A stretch of 64,000 nucleotides of DNA from Juglans regia (GCF_001411555.2 NC_049911.1:5960209-6024208), one strand, 5' to 3'. Positions 35,501 to 48,300 are shown, counted from the first letter of the stretch. Notes: a model not told the origin generated them from the sequence alone. Numbers and translations are program-made.

Positions 35501-37366
35501 CTGATGGTCAAGTTGTAGCAGTAAAAAGGCTAACAAAGAAAAAGAAGGAAGAGGAGGATAGAATTAGTGATTTCTTGTCAGAGCTTGGGATTATTGCTCA
35601 CATAAACCATCCCAATGCTGCTCGATTGCTTGGTTTTGGGATAGATGGGGGTCTGCACCTCGTCCTTCAGTTCTCCCCGCATGGCAGCCTTGCTTCTGTG
35701 CTATTTGGTGCTGTCTCAATCTCTCTTCTTTTATTGTTATTTCTCTGTTTATTTCTCCTGGTATGATTGTTTGAAGTTCCCACAATGAACATATACAGCA
35801 GTTTGTATCTTACAAATTTACTCATTCTGCCAAATCAGCTACATCTCTGCTTCGCCAATCAGTACTAGAGAGTTTTTATGAGATCGGAATTTAGGTAGTT
35901 TGGCAGTAGCGGATGTTTGAGGTGAATTGTTTGGTGTTCTAGTTCTTGACTAGGCGTCTTATCTTGTATACGTCTTGTGTACTTGGGCTATATCTATATC
36001 CCATTATATTATTTACAGAATTACTTTTACTTCCCAAAAGAAAAGAAAAAAAAAGTGTTTAACCAATGATCATAGATTTATTGGGCTGATGAAGAGGCAT
36101 TCAGCATTTCAGGTTCATCTGAGTGTCTGGAGTGGAAGATAAGGTTTAAGGTGGCTATAGGGGTAGCGGAAGGATTGGATTATCTTCATCACAATTGCCA
36201 TAGACGCATTATTCACAGAGACATCAAAGCCTCTAATATATTGCTCACCCAAGATTACGATGCTCAGGTATTTTTGCTACTCAAAAGAAGAGTATTGAGC
36301 TTGACATATATGTATATAGTAAGTTGAGTTTTGTGATTCATCTATAACATGCAGATTTCTGATTTCGGACTCGCAAAGTGGCTGCCAGAAAAATGGGCTC
36401 ACCATGTTGTCTTTCCAATCGAAGGCACATTCGGGTTAACCACGATGCATCTTCAATGATTTATTAGTAGAATTTCTGATTTCAAAAGGTTAAAAGTCAT
36501 CTGGGCTTATGAATCTTTATGTAAATTTCAGGTACCTGGCCCCAGAGTATTTTATGCATGGGATTGTTGATGAGAAAACTGATGTCTTTGCATTCGGGGT
36601 ACTATTACTGGAGCTCATTACTGGTCGACGTGCCGTTGATTCAAGTCGACAAAGCCTTGCCATATGGGTATCATTCCATTTTGTGCTACAACTTGTAGAT
36701 TCTGAACAATGTTTTATGCAGATTTTGATCTGGACATTGAATGTTGCTTATAGCTCCTATGTTTTACAGATCATGAAATATTTCTTTCAAATGCAAGATG
36801 AATGACAATTTGGTTCTTCTTCTGTTATGCATAGGCAAAGCCGCTGCTGGACACTAATAATGTCAAGGAATTAGCAGATCCACGATTAGGAGATGCTTAC
36901 GATCCCAGCGAGATGAAACGTGCCATGTACGCGGCTTCAATGTGCATCCACCACTTATCCTCCATGCGTCCGCAGATGAACGGAGTATGAGTTTTGCTAC
37001 CTTGCCTTTTCAGTTTCAGGTTAAATTAATCGCCTTGTGAAAAAGCTATAAGGTGTAAGAGTAAATAGTGACTGATGCATAAAGTGTGGGGCGTGAGAGT
37101 AAATGGTGGTTGATGCATAGCATTGCTCAATTAATGAACTTGTGTCATAAAGAAGTTGCACAATTGATCACGAATGCAATGCAAAAATGTGTGCAATGCA
37201 GGTTGTGCAGATACTCAAGGCAGAAGAAGATGGACCACTTGAACCAAAAACAAAATCAGTGGCAGCAAGATCACTCGTTTTTAATGCTTGTGACCTGGAA
37301 GATTATACTTCCACCACTTATCTCAACGACCTCAATCGCCACAGGCAACTTGTGATGATGGAGTAA
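32513..37366 (+). CDS. RBK1: Receptor-like cytoplasmic kinase, ROP-binding kinase (RBK1-like)
   Basis: Exons: 32513-32990, 35450-35707, 36113-36267, 36355-36434, 36532-36667, 36835-36984 and 37202-37366, giving 473 residues with no signal peptide or membrane segment. A Ser-rich N-terminus of about 155 residues precedes the kinase domain. Visible motifs are the Gly loop [11 protein letters not shown] (about 164-174), VAVK Lys185, the catalytic loop HRDIKASN with Asp282, DFG Asp300 and a YLAPEY activation-loop end. All key residues are present and it is of RD type, so an active Ser/Thr kinase is expected. The [17 protein letters not shown] lead-in is typical of RLCK class VI, whose RBK1/RBK2 members bind ROP GTPases. 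I chose ATG 32513 because no upstream in-frame ATG exists. Exon 2 uses a weak donor (GTGCTG). Intron 2 holds a LINE-like 3' fragment (about 35950-36060). The symbol is by similarity. Confidence 0.9.
35950..36060 (+). mobile_element. LINE 3'-end fragment in kinase intron 2
   Basis: CGTCTTGTGTACTTGGGCTA followed by a short AT-rich piece and an A-rich end matches the 3' tail of the L1-like element at 49200-49310 and the chimera at 24150-24235. It is a short truncated insertion in the same orientation as the gene. Confidence 0.55.
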
Positions 37367-37862
37367 TTCCTAAGCCATCTGTTCTGCAGTGTTTTTACTT
37401 GTTCCTACTGTGTAAGTTGGGAAAAAGAAAAAATGGTATGGCCCTGCTGCAGTTGTTTTGTTCCTTCCTGAAAAACACTACAGATCAGAATGGTGAAGCG
37501 GCGTTCAAATTTCCATAATCACTGGAAAGAAAACTCGCCCAACCAGACACAGATAATTGTGTACTACGTTGTATTGTGTCTGTACTGCTGCAATTATCAA
37601 AATTGGAAACCCCATTTATATGTAAGTTTCCATGTGTTTGGTATAATATACTGCACAAGAATAAACATTTAAATACGTAAAATCCTCGCACCAAATTTCT
37701 CTGAGAAAATTAGCTGGGATTCTTCAAGTCTCGATGATCTTTTCTTATAGTTTATATTTTTGGGTGATTTTTTTTTTTTTTTTTATAAATTAATTTATTT
37801 TTAGTAAAAAGTTAATTGAATATGTCTCAGATGAGTTCTGAGTGCATAAACAAACCCCACCA

Positions 37863-37868
37863 TATAAA
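37863..37868 (+). promoter_or_regulatory. TATA box of the TPR gene
   Basis: TATAAA lies 58 bp above the ATG at 37926. This spacing would give a leader of about 30 nt, consistent with a compact promoter squeezed behind the kinase gene. Confidence 0.5.
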
Positions 37869-37925
37869 CATTGTCAAATCTTAGAGAGAGAACGAAAGGG
37901 TTCTGTAGACAGAGATAACACGCTA

Positions 37926-38564
37926 ATGGCGCCAGAAATTGTTCTTCAATTGGCGCTCCTAACCCTAGCGTTAGCAATGTTCTTCGCGATCCACAGGCTC
38001 CCCAAAGGGGCCCTAACCAAGCTCAGAACCAAGCACCGAGCAACCCTCCTGTCCAACCGCCACTTCGTCCAAGGGTCCCATCTCCTGGATCGGGCGCGAT
38101 CCACACCCCACCGGATCCAATCCTTGACCCACGCCAAGTCAGCTCTGCTCGAAGCCGAGAAGGCCGTCTCGCTCTCACCGAAGGACCCGGCGCCTCACAT
38201 CCTCAAAGCCATGGCTCTGGACCTCCTCGGCCACAAGACCTCCGCGCTGAGATCGCTGGACCTGGCCTTGTCCTCCCCGCGCGTGAGGTCAATCGTCGGG
38301 AAGGAGCGCGGGGACGCGCTGGTGAAGAGGGCAGAGTTGAAGCTGGGGATGAATCGGAAGCGACGAGTCGACTCGGCGGTGGAGGACCTGGTGGAGGCGG
38401 GGAGGGTGAGCGGGGATAGCAACACGAGGGCGTATTGTTTGCTGGGAGAGTGTTACGAGTGGAAAGGAAGGAAAGAGGAGGCCAGAGAGGCATTCGAGAA
38501 CGCCTTAAGGGTCCAGCCTGATTCGGTCGCGGCTCGCCATGCCTTGGATCGGTTGAGGTTGTAG
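37926..38564 (+). CDS. Small membrane-anchored TPR protein
   Basis: Single exon, 212 residues. The N-terminus has an uncleaved-type hydrophobic segment (about residues 4-22, IVLQLALLTLALAMFFAIH) followed by basic residues, suggesting a membrane anchor with the rest cytosolic. The body contains TPR-type helical repeats, clearest at AEKAVSLSPKDPAPHILKAM (about 79-98) and near the end, YCLLGECYEWKGRKEEAREA then FENALRVQPDSVAARHAL. The coding sequence is GC-rich compared with its surroundings. It starts about 560 bp after the kinase stop on the same strand. I recall a TPR-like gene next to an RLCK and AIL7 in Arabidopsis. No biochemical function can be assigned. Confidence 0.88.
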   Translation: MAPEIVLQLALLTLALAMFFAIHRLPKGALTKLRTKHRATLLSNRHFVQGSHLLDRARSTPHRIQSLTHAKSALLEAEKAVSLSPKDPAPHILKAMALDLLGHKTSALRSLDLALSSPRVRSIVGKERGDALVKRAELKLGMNRKRRVDSAVEDLVEAGRVSGDSNTRAYCLLGECYEWKGRKEEAREAFENALRVQPDSVAARHALDRLRL

Positions 38565-38872
38565 TCTCTACTCTGTCTGCAAATTGGAAGATTTTGCTTT
38601 CCTTGACAATGCTAATAGAAGTTAATGAAGACGCAATTACGAGGTTTTCTGAACTCTTTTTTTTTTATTTTATTTATTTATTTATAATTTTCTTGCTTGT
38701 GTGTGTCAAATCTAGCAAAGCCTTGGTGTAGATAGAAATGAATGTAAATAAGATGGAGTTTTACAATACTAAGAGAGAGATGAACTATGCTGATTTTCTT
38801 GCTTCAAATGCCACCTTCAATAATATGAACTTCAGCATTAACATACTGAGAATTATATTAAAAACAGTTAGG

Positions 38873-39020
38873 GTAGATTTGGATAGTAGGTTGAGATAAG
38901 AGGAGGTAAAATAAAAATAAAAATTTGAATAAAATATTATTAGAATATTATTTTAAAAAAAAAATTGAATTATTTATTATATTTTGTATAAAAATTTGAA
39001 GAAATTATAATGATCACTCC
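38873..39020. mobile_element. MITE, main family (copy e, truncated)
   Basis: Begins AGATTTGGATAGTAGGTTGA and continues AATAAAATATTATTAGAATA and TTGAATTATTTATTATATTT. It ends abruptly near 39010 without the right arm. Confidence 0.75.
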
Positions 39021-39065
39021 AACCTTAAATATAAATTACAAGACTTTGGAAATAAGAGTTAGCAT

Positions 39066-39261
39066 TATGTTTGGATAGTGAGTTGAGTTGTGATGATAGT
39101 TGAAAGTTGAATAAAATATTATTAGAATATAACTTTTTAATCTAATTTTTATTTTTGAATTTGAAAAAGTTGAATTATTTATTATATTTTGTTTGAAAGT
39201 TTGGAAAAATTATAATGATTAGATGAGATGAGTTCAGATGAACTCTTAATCCAAACAACCC
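39066..39261. mobile_element. MITE, main family (copy f, GATGAG orientation)
   Basis: Complete copy. The left end ATGTTTGGATAGTGAGTTGA pairs with the right end CTCTTAATCCAAACAACC. It contains AATAAAATATTATTAGAATA and GATTAGATGAGATGAG. Confidence 0.82.
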
Positions 39262-39489
39262 TAAGAGTAATATTACTCATCATTCTTTTTACTTTCATCC
39301 TCTCATTATTCTATTATATTTTATTTGTGGGTCTATCATTTAATATTACATCAAGAAATGTTGAGAGGATGATAATAAAAATATAATAAATAGATTTTTC
39401 TTATTGTTAAAGAAAGTAAAATTTAAACATGTTATCCATGGATACTAGAAAAACTAAAATATTTCTATCTTCTTTTTAAAAACCCAAAC

Positions 39490-40400
39490 CAAAAACGACC
39501 TCAAAGGGGGGTAGGAACTTCGGCTCCTCCCTCCCTCCCTCCCTACTCTCAGATGCAATTTTCTCTTAAGTGTTTAATTTTCCAATCGATGTTTTGGTTT
39601 TATTTTTGTTTTTCTGATTAAAGCATGGAGAAGTGGCGCTTGATGTTTTTCGGTGACCAACGACCACCACGTGCCCCACTGTAGGGTCCCTAAGCCACTG
39701 ATCTTATCGAAGGTTTCGCCAAAAGGAGCGGCACGTGATCCACACGTGCGGGTCAAAGTTCGCACGTGGCCTCCACTCGCCACCACACAGTAGGCTCTGT
39801 TCGCGGCGTTTCTGGGGTCAACGATCTCGGTAGCTTCAAGATCGACAGTCCAGCACACTCCTAGCGTGGAGTGTGTCCTTCACGTGCCATTACAGCCTTC
39901 TTGCTCAGTGTTTTTTCAGTTTTCAGTATATTTCAAGTTTATGTTTTGTTGTATTTCTGTTTTTTCGATTTTTCCTATATTTCTTTGTTCTGTTGCTTGT
40001 GGTAGGTAAAAATAAAAAGAAATAGACTATTGGACTTGTTGTCCATAGCAAGAGAACCCTCTCCTTCTTTGGAGGATGGGGGATGGTTTTCTCTCTCCTC
40101 ATTTCGAGAATGGAGGTTGCTTATCTTATTTTTATAGAGTGTTCTATTCTCAAACAAATTAGGATTGAAATATCTGTTCTTACAAAGTCTTATATCTCAT
40201 AAGATTTTGTCATTAGAGAGCTTATAGAAGTTAAGATAATGTTCGTTACAAAGAAATTTGTGTGAAGTGAAGCCTCAAACAAATGAGTAATTTGGCTTGT
40301 AATCTGTATTTTTTTCTGTATTTATCAGTCATAGTTGTAACCTCAATTTCATTGAATGAAATTAAGTCTATTTGTCATAAAAGAAATAGATAAATAAAAT
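39490..40400 (+). mobile_element. LINE-like element, internally deleted
   Basis: The 5' part (39640-39890) is GC-rich with five CACGTG words. Next comes a leader-like block with CCCTCTCCTTC, GGAGGATGGGGGATGG and TTTTCTCTC, which resembles the 5' leader of the L1-like element at 44930-44965. The right end (TCATTGAATGAAATTAAGTC then TTTGTCATAAAAG) looks like a LINE 3' tail. No EN or RT frame is present between. The minus-strand ORF at 39574-39858 matches nothing I know. Confidence 0.4.
39668..39886. promoter_or_regulatory. Cluster of five G-boxes (CACGTG)
   Basis: CACGTG occurs at 39668, 39732, 39743, 39763 and 39881. G-boxes bind bHLH and bZIP factors. The cluster lies between two convergent host genes and not in front of either, so it is more likely the internal promoter of the surrounding repeat, or an orphan enhancer. 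Confidence 0.6.
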
Positions 40401-42336
40401 TTCAACGGAAGGAGCATTGGAGGGGTAGATTTACACTTTGTTCTAATACTCCCTTTGAGCTAAACTCCTCATCAATAAGTAAATTCGGGATATATAATAT
40501 TTAGGTAAACGAGATAAAGTGTAGAGTGAATGTTGAAATCTAATACCATGCGAAAATAACATTTATCCCAAAATTTTGAGAGATTGATTGCAGTCTGACA
40601 AGCAGCAACGATTCAAGTAAAAAAAAAAAAAACAGCAACGATTAAAACAAACGAAGCAAATAAATAATTGGGCCAGGCTAGAAAAGACGATCAACCGTGA
40701 ACACTTGCCTACCAGCACGAGCTTATAACATCAACATTATAAAGTTAAAGTGGGCCCATTTACTCCATAAGTTAATCTCGGTCTTTACCTTCTCTCGGGT
40801 TATATATTCGCGAAATATGTTTACACCAGTTTTTTTTTTTTTTTTTTTTTTCACGTTAATGTGGTAAAATCTTAGCTTAATAAAAAGTTTAATTCAAAGG
40901 TTCAACCCATGAGAGAACTGGCTGACACATTAGCGTATAAAATCACATTTATGAAAAATGTTACAAACATAAAGAGATCACATAAAAGTAAATTCACAAC
41001 AAATTTACATGTTTTCAAATGATCTATTAAATCTATTTTAAAATAAAAATAACTTTACAACCTAACATATTGTATCAAACCACATCAATATATAAGTTTA
41101 TTTTTATATAATATTTTTTTTGACTAAAGTATTTAGCAAAAGCATATCGTCATGGCTAATAAAGATCAGATCGACCGGTAGAATCTCTAATCGCTTTTGT
41201 CTTGCTCACGCAGCTCTACGGCACGAGTTTGCAGCCCCTTGAGTTAAATGCAACTGGATGAGATAATTTTCCCTATGCCCTTTGTAAATCCCATATTTAG
41301 CCAAAATAATTACTTTTTGTACTGAGATGTATGCTAATTTGGTTAGCTACAAAACTATGTTGAGAAGTACGATTTTATTTTTACAAAAGAAATGAGATAG
41401 AGGCAAAATGAGTTTTTTAATGGGATCCAATATTAGAAGGTTTTTTGGGGAACAAAAACCTTTTTTTTTTTTTTTTTTTTTTTTTATCATTTTGGGAAGC
41501 AAAATGAGTTTTTTTTTTTTTTTTTAATGACATACATTGAATCTTAACTTAACAAGAGAATGCACAAGATTTCATTTTTAATTTTTCTTTTTATTAAATG
41601 CAATCTCTAGAAATAATAGTTTGGATTGACATTGTAAGAAAATTCAGCAAATACAAATCGGTGTATAAGCAAAAGGTCAAAACATCAGTAGTTTTTTATG
41701 ATAGCTGATGTAGAAGCCTTTCACATGAGAATTGTGTTGAGTATGTCAATGAAGAGAGTTGCAATTAATTAATTTATTTTTTCTTTTTTGTAAGAAAGTG
41801 ACACTTGGTATATTTTTTCAAAAGTTAAAAAGAAATAAAAGAATACTTGCTAGCTTAACCTTCTATATAGTAGGCCATTCATAGATAGACCCACTAGGAC
41901 TAAGACAAAAGAAGATCGATCATGGATGTAGTTCGAGTCCTCCACAAGAATTACAGACCCCCTTCATTTCGTCATTATTATTAAAACCAGCTTCAGTTGT
42001 TTCTACTCTCAGAACTCTCACTACCTACTAGACCAAAACTATAGCCAACAATTAGTTAGTTCAAAGTGCAGGTAGAGGAATTGAACCACACCATTCAATA
42101 CTTTTGAGCCGTGAAGGAATTGCTGCTTCCTCGCCATGGTAATAATACATTCTCTGCGTCTAAATTCCTAAACGCTCCCTAAATTTTTAGTTCCACAAGA
42201 ACAAAGTCTTTTTGGTCCCACAAAATTTAAGAAAAATCTGACTAGCTAGTAAACTATTTCATTTAAACCCAGTTAAAATATAAATAGAAAAATTTGTATT
42301 TACGTACATGAAATGCCACTGACAAAAGCAGCCGTG
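40401..42336. other. Intergenic, repeat-rich
   Basis: No gene seen. It contains long T runs (40830-40851, 41460-41486, 41510-41525). A dispersed AT-rich repeat lies at 40965-41120 (ACATATTGTATCAAACCACATC). About 41130-41330 is unidentified sequence with GATCAGATCGACCGGTAGA. The last 150 bp are probably 3' untranslated region of the splicing-factor gene. Confidence 0.45.
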
Positions 42337-45300
42337 CTAGTCATCGTCAGAGGAGAGCTTCTGCTTCTTCCACTTATAGGCGGCTTCCAGTATCTTAAGA
42401 TTTGTGGTCTGATTTTCTTCGGGGAATAGATAGTCAATGTATTCCTCATACCTGCCACATCAAATTTGTTAGCATTCACAAAAAATGAAAGGCTAAAAAT
42501 GGAATCAAACATAATATAATCAAAACTGCAGCCCGCACCGGTTGATTTGAGAAATTTTATGGACCAACTTGAAAAAAAATAATAATCAAATGTCTATTCT
42601 TGATTGCAATTGTGCGCTTTCAGACCATATTAAGAATTCTGATTCAGCACCACTGTAAATATCAACCGAGGTATGCGATGACTCCGAAAATCGGCTATTG
42701 TGGATGGTAAACTTGTCAATAAAAAGTGGGCTCCTGTCTCATGCATAAAACTTTATCCCGTATGTCCTAATTTTAGTAATTGAATCCTAACCTAAAGTTC
42801 ACTAAGCATGTCAAAATGATATGGTCAGTGTTCAACTCTTTGCGTGCTGCTGCCCGTCGGTGACTTTTTATGACACTTTCACATCAAAATCTTATGAAAA
42901 AAGACAAGTAAATTTAGTTATACATACCCAGCAGGACCGTCCTCGGCTACAATAGGCCTCCTCTTTTTGAGCTTCTTTGGCAGCTTAGCCTGGACTAAAC
43001 CAACATCACCAAGCTCACCAAAACTGCTCTCCATGGTCAACCACTCCTCTAACAGCATTGCTCTCTCTTCTTTTAGCTCAGGTGCAGATGTTCTTAAGTA
43101 GTTGATAGCCTTCTCAAAAACCCCTGATTCATTTGGGGGAAGGGGATGGAAGAAAATAAAATTTTAATGTTTGTTTTATTTGGTAATAATTGAGAAAACT
43201 AAACAATAGGATTTTGCGAGAAATTGCTTACTTCTAGCATGCTGAATGCATTGTTTCTTTTGTTCATAGCGATTTTCTTGGATGCTATCTTCTGCCAAAT
43301 CCAAGTCCCCAGCATCCTCCTCCATAGCAGATGCCTCAAATTTTGCATAGCTTATCCACACCTTTAGGTGCTTTGTTCTGTCTAGAAGTCTCTCATAGAG
43401 CTCTCTGGTCCTTTCGAACTCACCCTCAGATATTTCAAAATCAATATACGTCTGTCATGAAATGAATCAATGTATTATTACCCATAGTCTCAAAAGCAAG
43501 ATTACCAAAAAGCATTAAAATTTTCTTAAAATCAAGTTAATCTTCTATATTAGAGATCAAAAGAGCGTTCACCACATCCAGAGAAAATTGTTATATCAAA
43601 TGGAAAAACAATTCAAATAAGACAATAAGATGAAATTTATGAGTCAAAAAATAAAAAAGATTCAAAAGAAAGAACTTTACCGATTTTATGCAATTAAAAA
43701 AAGGTATAAACAAGAAGAAGGTGCCTTTATATTGGCCTTTTTCTCCTTATTTCGTGCAAAGCAATTTTAAGAATCAAGAAACAATAATAGACTACAGAAA
43801 ACAGTAAAGAAGAATAATAGACTTTTTTTAACCATATTTTAGCTTTTGACTAAAATGAGGAATGCCTAAACATGTACCTTCCACAATAACTCCGGCATAT
43901 CCAGTGCTGGTTGGGCAATTGCAAGCTCAAAAATAGCCCTAGCTCGCTCAGTCTCAGACAAAGATCTCTCCAACTCCGCGTACTTGCTCCATGCATAACA
44001 GTTTTCTGGTGACCACTCTAAATACTTCTCATAGATTTTACGGCAACGATCTATATTTCCAAGCTGCAGCTCTATCTCAATATACTTCTTGAATATCTAT
44101 TTTTCAAAAAAGCACGGTTGCAATTGTTAGACTGTACTCCCTTACTTTTAGAGTATAAAAAAAGACTTGGTATCAATCTGTAAATTACCTTATCTTTAGG
44201 AGCTTTCCCGATTGCATTTCCTAGGACTTGTCGTGCAGCCTTGAGATTCCGCTGCCGGATCTCAAACTGGGCAGCTAGAAGCCATATTTTTGCAAAAGAG
44301 AACTTCTCATGAGGAATCAACTTAAGACACTCACTGGAAGAATTAATGGCAAAAGAACAAGGCAACATATTAGTATGTCATTTAATTGGCATGAACAGTT
44401 GTCTAAGAAATTTACTGTAGGTGTAATGAGATTTCAATTTTCCATGGTCATTAACAACCAATTAAGTGTATAGCATAAAAATTTCCTGGAAAATTGAAAA
44501 ATTAAAAATCACCTCTCACAGTGTTAATCAACCATAAAATAATTACTTGCAAAACATATATGCCACCGTACTCAAAATGTATGGTAACATTTTCTTTTCT
44601 ATGAACATTTGAACATTCATCCATATAAAGGACAATATTTTCCCTAGGTATCAAGAGTGGAGAGAAAATCAGAAATAGTTTCTTCATATTTAGCCCCAGT
44701 ATCTAGCCTACAAAGTATTTTTTTTTATCAGTAAAATAACAATATCTAGCCTACAAAGTATGGGAAGAAGAAACAAAGAAATAATTGTCTTGTTCCCATT
44801 TCTTTTATCTAACTTTTGTCTTGGTAAGTACCAGTACAGCTTTATTAAGACGAAAGAGGAAGTGACCAGAAATCATGGCATGTGGTTGGCAAGTGTTTAA
44901 AATATGAATTGACTTGGAATGAGTCCTCTCCTCTTGTGAGGGTGGGGTAGTTTTTCTCTCTTGGTTCCAAGTGAACAAAGAGTTTTGTCTCTTGGGCAGA
45001 ATGTCTGAAGAGTCGCAGAGAATGAACAATGAAATCTCTAGTCTCTGTGAGGGGCTTAGGTTGACTGATGAAGAACGACAGGAAGTAGTAGTGAGGGATG
45101 AGGAGGTACTGTTGTCGGTTTCCAAAAGCAAAAAATGCTTGGTTGCACACATTGCTGCAGATAAAGAGGTTAACAAAGGCGCCTTCATATCAACAATGTC
45201 AAAGAAGTGGCATACTGGGGCGGATAATGTTTAAAGAAGTGGGATGGAACAAATTTCTGATTTGAGTTTCAAGAAGAAAAAGAAAAGAATCATGTCATGC

Positions 45301-48300
45301 AGGGATATCCATGGTCTTTTGATAAATTCCTTGTGTGTTTAAAGGACCGTGATGGTGAGTCTACTCCAAAGGACATTCAGTTCGATTGTGAACCATTCTG
45401 GCTTGAACTTCATGATATGCCATTCACGGGAATGAACAAAAGTACGAGGGGAAAAACTTGGAGAAACTGCAGGGAAAGTGATTATGGTTGATATGGACGG
45501 GAGTGGCACAGGGGGGGAAAATTCTTACGTGTGAAAGTTTTGGTAGATATTACAAAACCTTTGGCTAGAGGTTGAGTTCTCAACATTGGAGATAAAAGGT
45601 TTTGGATAACTTTCAAGTACAAGAGGCTGCCAAATTTCTGTTTTCATTGTGGTGAAATCAAACACACTAATCGAAGGTGCGACTGACATGGGGAGAACTC
45701 AGGGTGAAGATTACCAGATTTAGTATGGCCGTTGGTTGAGGGCTAGTAACCAGAAAGCTCCCACTGGTTACCATAGAAAGGAAGAGGATGATCGACTAAA
45801 GGATCTCACCAGAAGAGTCCGGCAAGGTAGTTCCAGCGAAGGGCTCTCAGGCAGTGATAAACAATTCAAACAGGAAGGTGGACAATTCTCAGTTAGTTGA
45901 AACTGATAAAAGCAACTCCATGATTTCAGGAAGCAGGGTGGAAATCAGCTCCTCTTCTTCTGCCACACATGTGGTTCATTCTATGCCTAATAGCAGCCAG
46001 GTTGGTCTTTCATTTATTTATTTTAATGATAAAAGTTGTTAGTAAGGGAAGCACTAAGACTTCTTCTAACTGGAAAAGGAGAGCTAGAGAAGGTATTTCA
46101 CAGAAGGTTGCTGGGTTGAATGAATCCCCCATGAACCTTGACATGTTTGATTCTTTTAAGAAAAGAAATTTTGAGGTTGAAGCTGATAAGTTGACTACTA
46201 AAAGAGCTAAAATACAAAATTATGTGGTAGGTAAACAACATTATGAGCTGGCTAAGCAGCCCTGCCAATCATCATGAATCTCATTTGCTGGAACTGCAGA
46301 GGGCTTCAGAACCCACGGACAGTTCGTGAGCTTCATCTTTTGGTGAAGGAAAAGTTCCCAACTGTGGTTTTTTTAATTGAAACCATGTGTAATAGAAAGA
46401 AAGTTGAAAGCATTCGAAATAGGCTGGGGTATGATCACAGTATGGGTAAAAGTGGTGGTTTAGCAGCTCTGTGGAAAAAGGATATACTTGCTGAGTTTTT
46501 CTCTTACTCTCAGAGCCATATCTCTTTGACTATCACTAATTTTGAGGATGGTAAGAAATGGATGCTGACAGGCTTCTATGGCAATCCAGTGGCAGCTAAA
46601 AGAGAGGGCAGTTGGCAATTGCTGAGACTTCTTAAACCCAATCAGCAGTTGCCTTGGTTATGTATGGGGGACTTTAATGAAATTATTTCCCAGGATGAGA
46701 AGTCAGGTGCTGCTACTAGACCTTATAAACAGATGGAATCATTCAGAGAAGCTCTTGAGGATTGTGATTTAAGTGACCTAGGTTTTATAGGCACCAAATT
46801 TACATGGTGTAACAATAGGGAAGGAAGGAAATTCACTAAAGAAGGATTAGATAGAGTGCTGGGAAACAGTAACTGGAACTTGCTAATTGGCCTCACAGAG
46901 ATACATGTTCTTCGTGTTATAAGTTCTGATCACTGCCCTCTCTTTGTTTCTTGTCTGAGAGATGAAAGGGAGTTCCATCAACAGAGGAAATTTTTTAGAT
47001 ATGGAGCTAGTTGGTCTAACAAAGAAGATTGCAAAAATCTTATTAAGATATATATATATATATATAAATATCAGTAGCACAAACTTGGATATGTTCTTCC
47101 TGTTCTAAGTTCTGTTCTAAGTTTGTGCTTAGAAAGTAGCACAAACTTGGATCACAATCCAACATAAGAGGGTATTAAGAAAGAAAGGCTTGAGCTCCAG
47201 CACCGATCTCTCGCAATCCACGAAAACAATAATTCCTTTCTCTTCAAGATGCCACAATAACACAACAGGTCATTCTCTATCAAAATAAACTACACTGGAG
47301 AACATTTGAATTTAGCTTTGAAATCTATAAATAAACTATACGTGAAAGCTTGCAAAGAGAACTACATCAAAATAATATCAACATAGCAACCTCTTGTGCA
47401 GGCCAAATCAGAAGTACTGACTCTTAAAACTTTCAGTTTGATGTGATGCACAGAAGTTCATACAAGTAAAGAAGCAACAAGATACGCCAAAAGAAGAAGA
47501 AGAAGAAGATGAAAAGAACAGGAAAAAAAACATCCGATCAAAACAACAAATATGTAAGTTCTAATTCACTAGGTTTCTAAGTCAAAACAAAGCATTACTT
47601 TTAAAGAGTCTTTATTTTCTTTTCTTTTTTTCCTTTTCGCAGATGATACTCTGTTTTTTTGTGAAGCGAATAGGAGTCATGTCCAAACTTTACGTGCATT
47701 ATTACTTTGTTTTGAAGCAGTGTCAGGGCTTAAGGTGAACCTTAGCAAGTTTGAGATGGTTCCGGTGGGTGTGGTTCCTAATATACGCAGTCTAGCAAGT
47801 CTTCTAGATTGCAGGGTGTCCTCTTTCCCAATGAAATATTTAGGCCTTCCACTGAGTGCTACTTTCAAGAGTAGAGCAATATGGGATAGGGTGGTAGAGA
47901 AGATAGAGAAAAGGTTGGCTGGATGGAAAAGGGGGTCGTCTCACTCTTATCAAGAGCACCCTCACTAACCTTCCCACTTATTTTTTATCTCTCTTTCCTA
48001 CGCCTGCAAGGGTGGTGAATAGGATTGAAAAACTCTTTAAGACTTTTTTATGGGGAGGCATAGGGGAGGAGAAGAAATTTCTTTTGGTTAATTGGAAGAC
48101 AGTATGTGCTCCATTTGTGAATGCGAGGTTGGGTGTTTGTAATTTGAGAACTTTTAATAAAGCGTTATTAGGGAAATGGCTTTGGAGATATCATTTGGAA
48201 GGGAGATCTTTGTGGAAAGAAACTATAGATGCTAGATATTATGGTGTTGCTTGGGGTAGTTGGTGTTTCCAAAGAAGTGAGAGGAGGGCATGGAGTGGAG

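Larger units (their letters stand above)
38565..39480. other. Downstream spacer with MITEs
   Basis: No gene seen. It holds two main-family MITEs listed separately (38873-39020 and 39066-39261). About 39265-39395 is another MITE-like repeat (GTAATATTACTCATCATTC) whose partner is at 61585-61735. Confidence 0.5.

Noticed and set aside
39574..39858. 94-codon minus-strand ORF over the G-box cluster
   Set aside because: No known domain; GC-rich repeat sequence explains the open frame.
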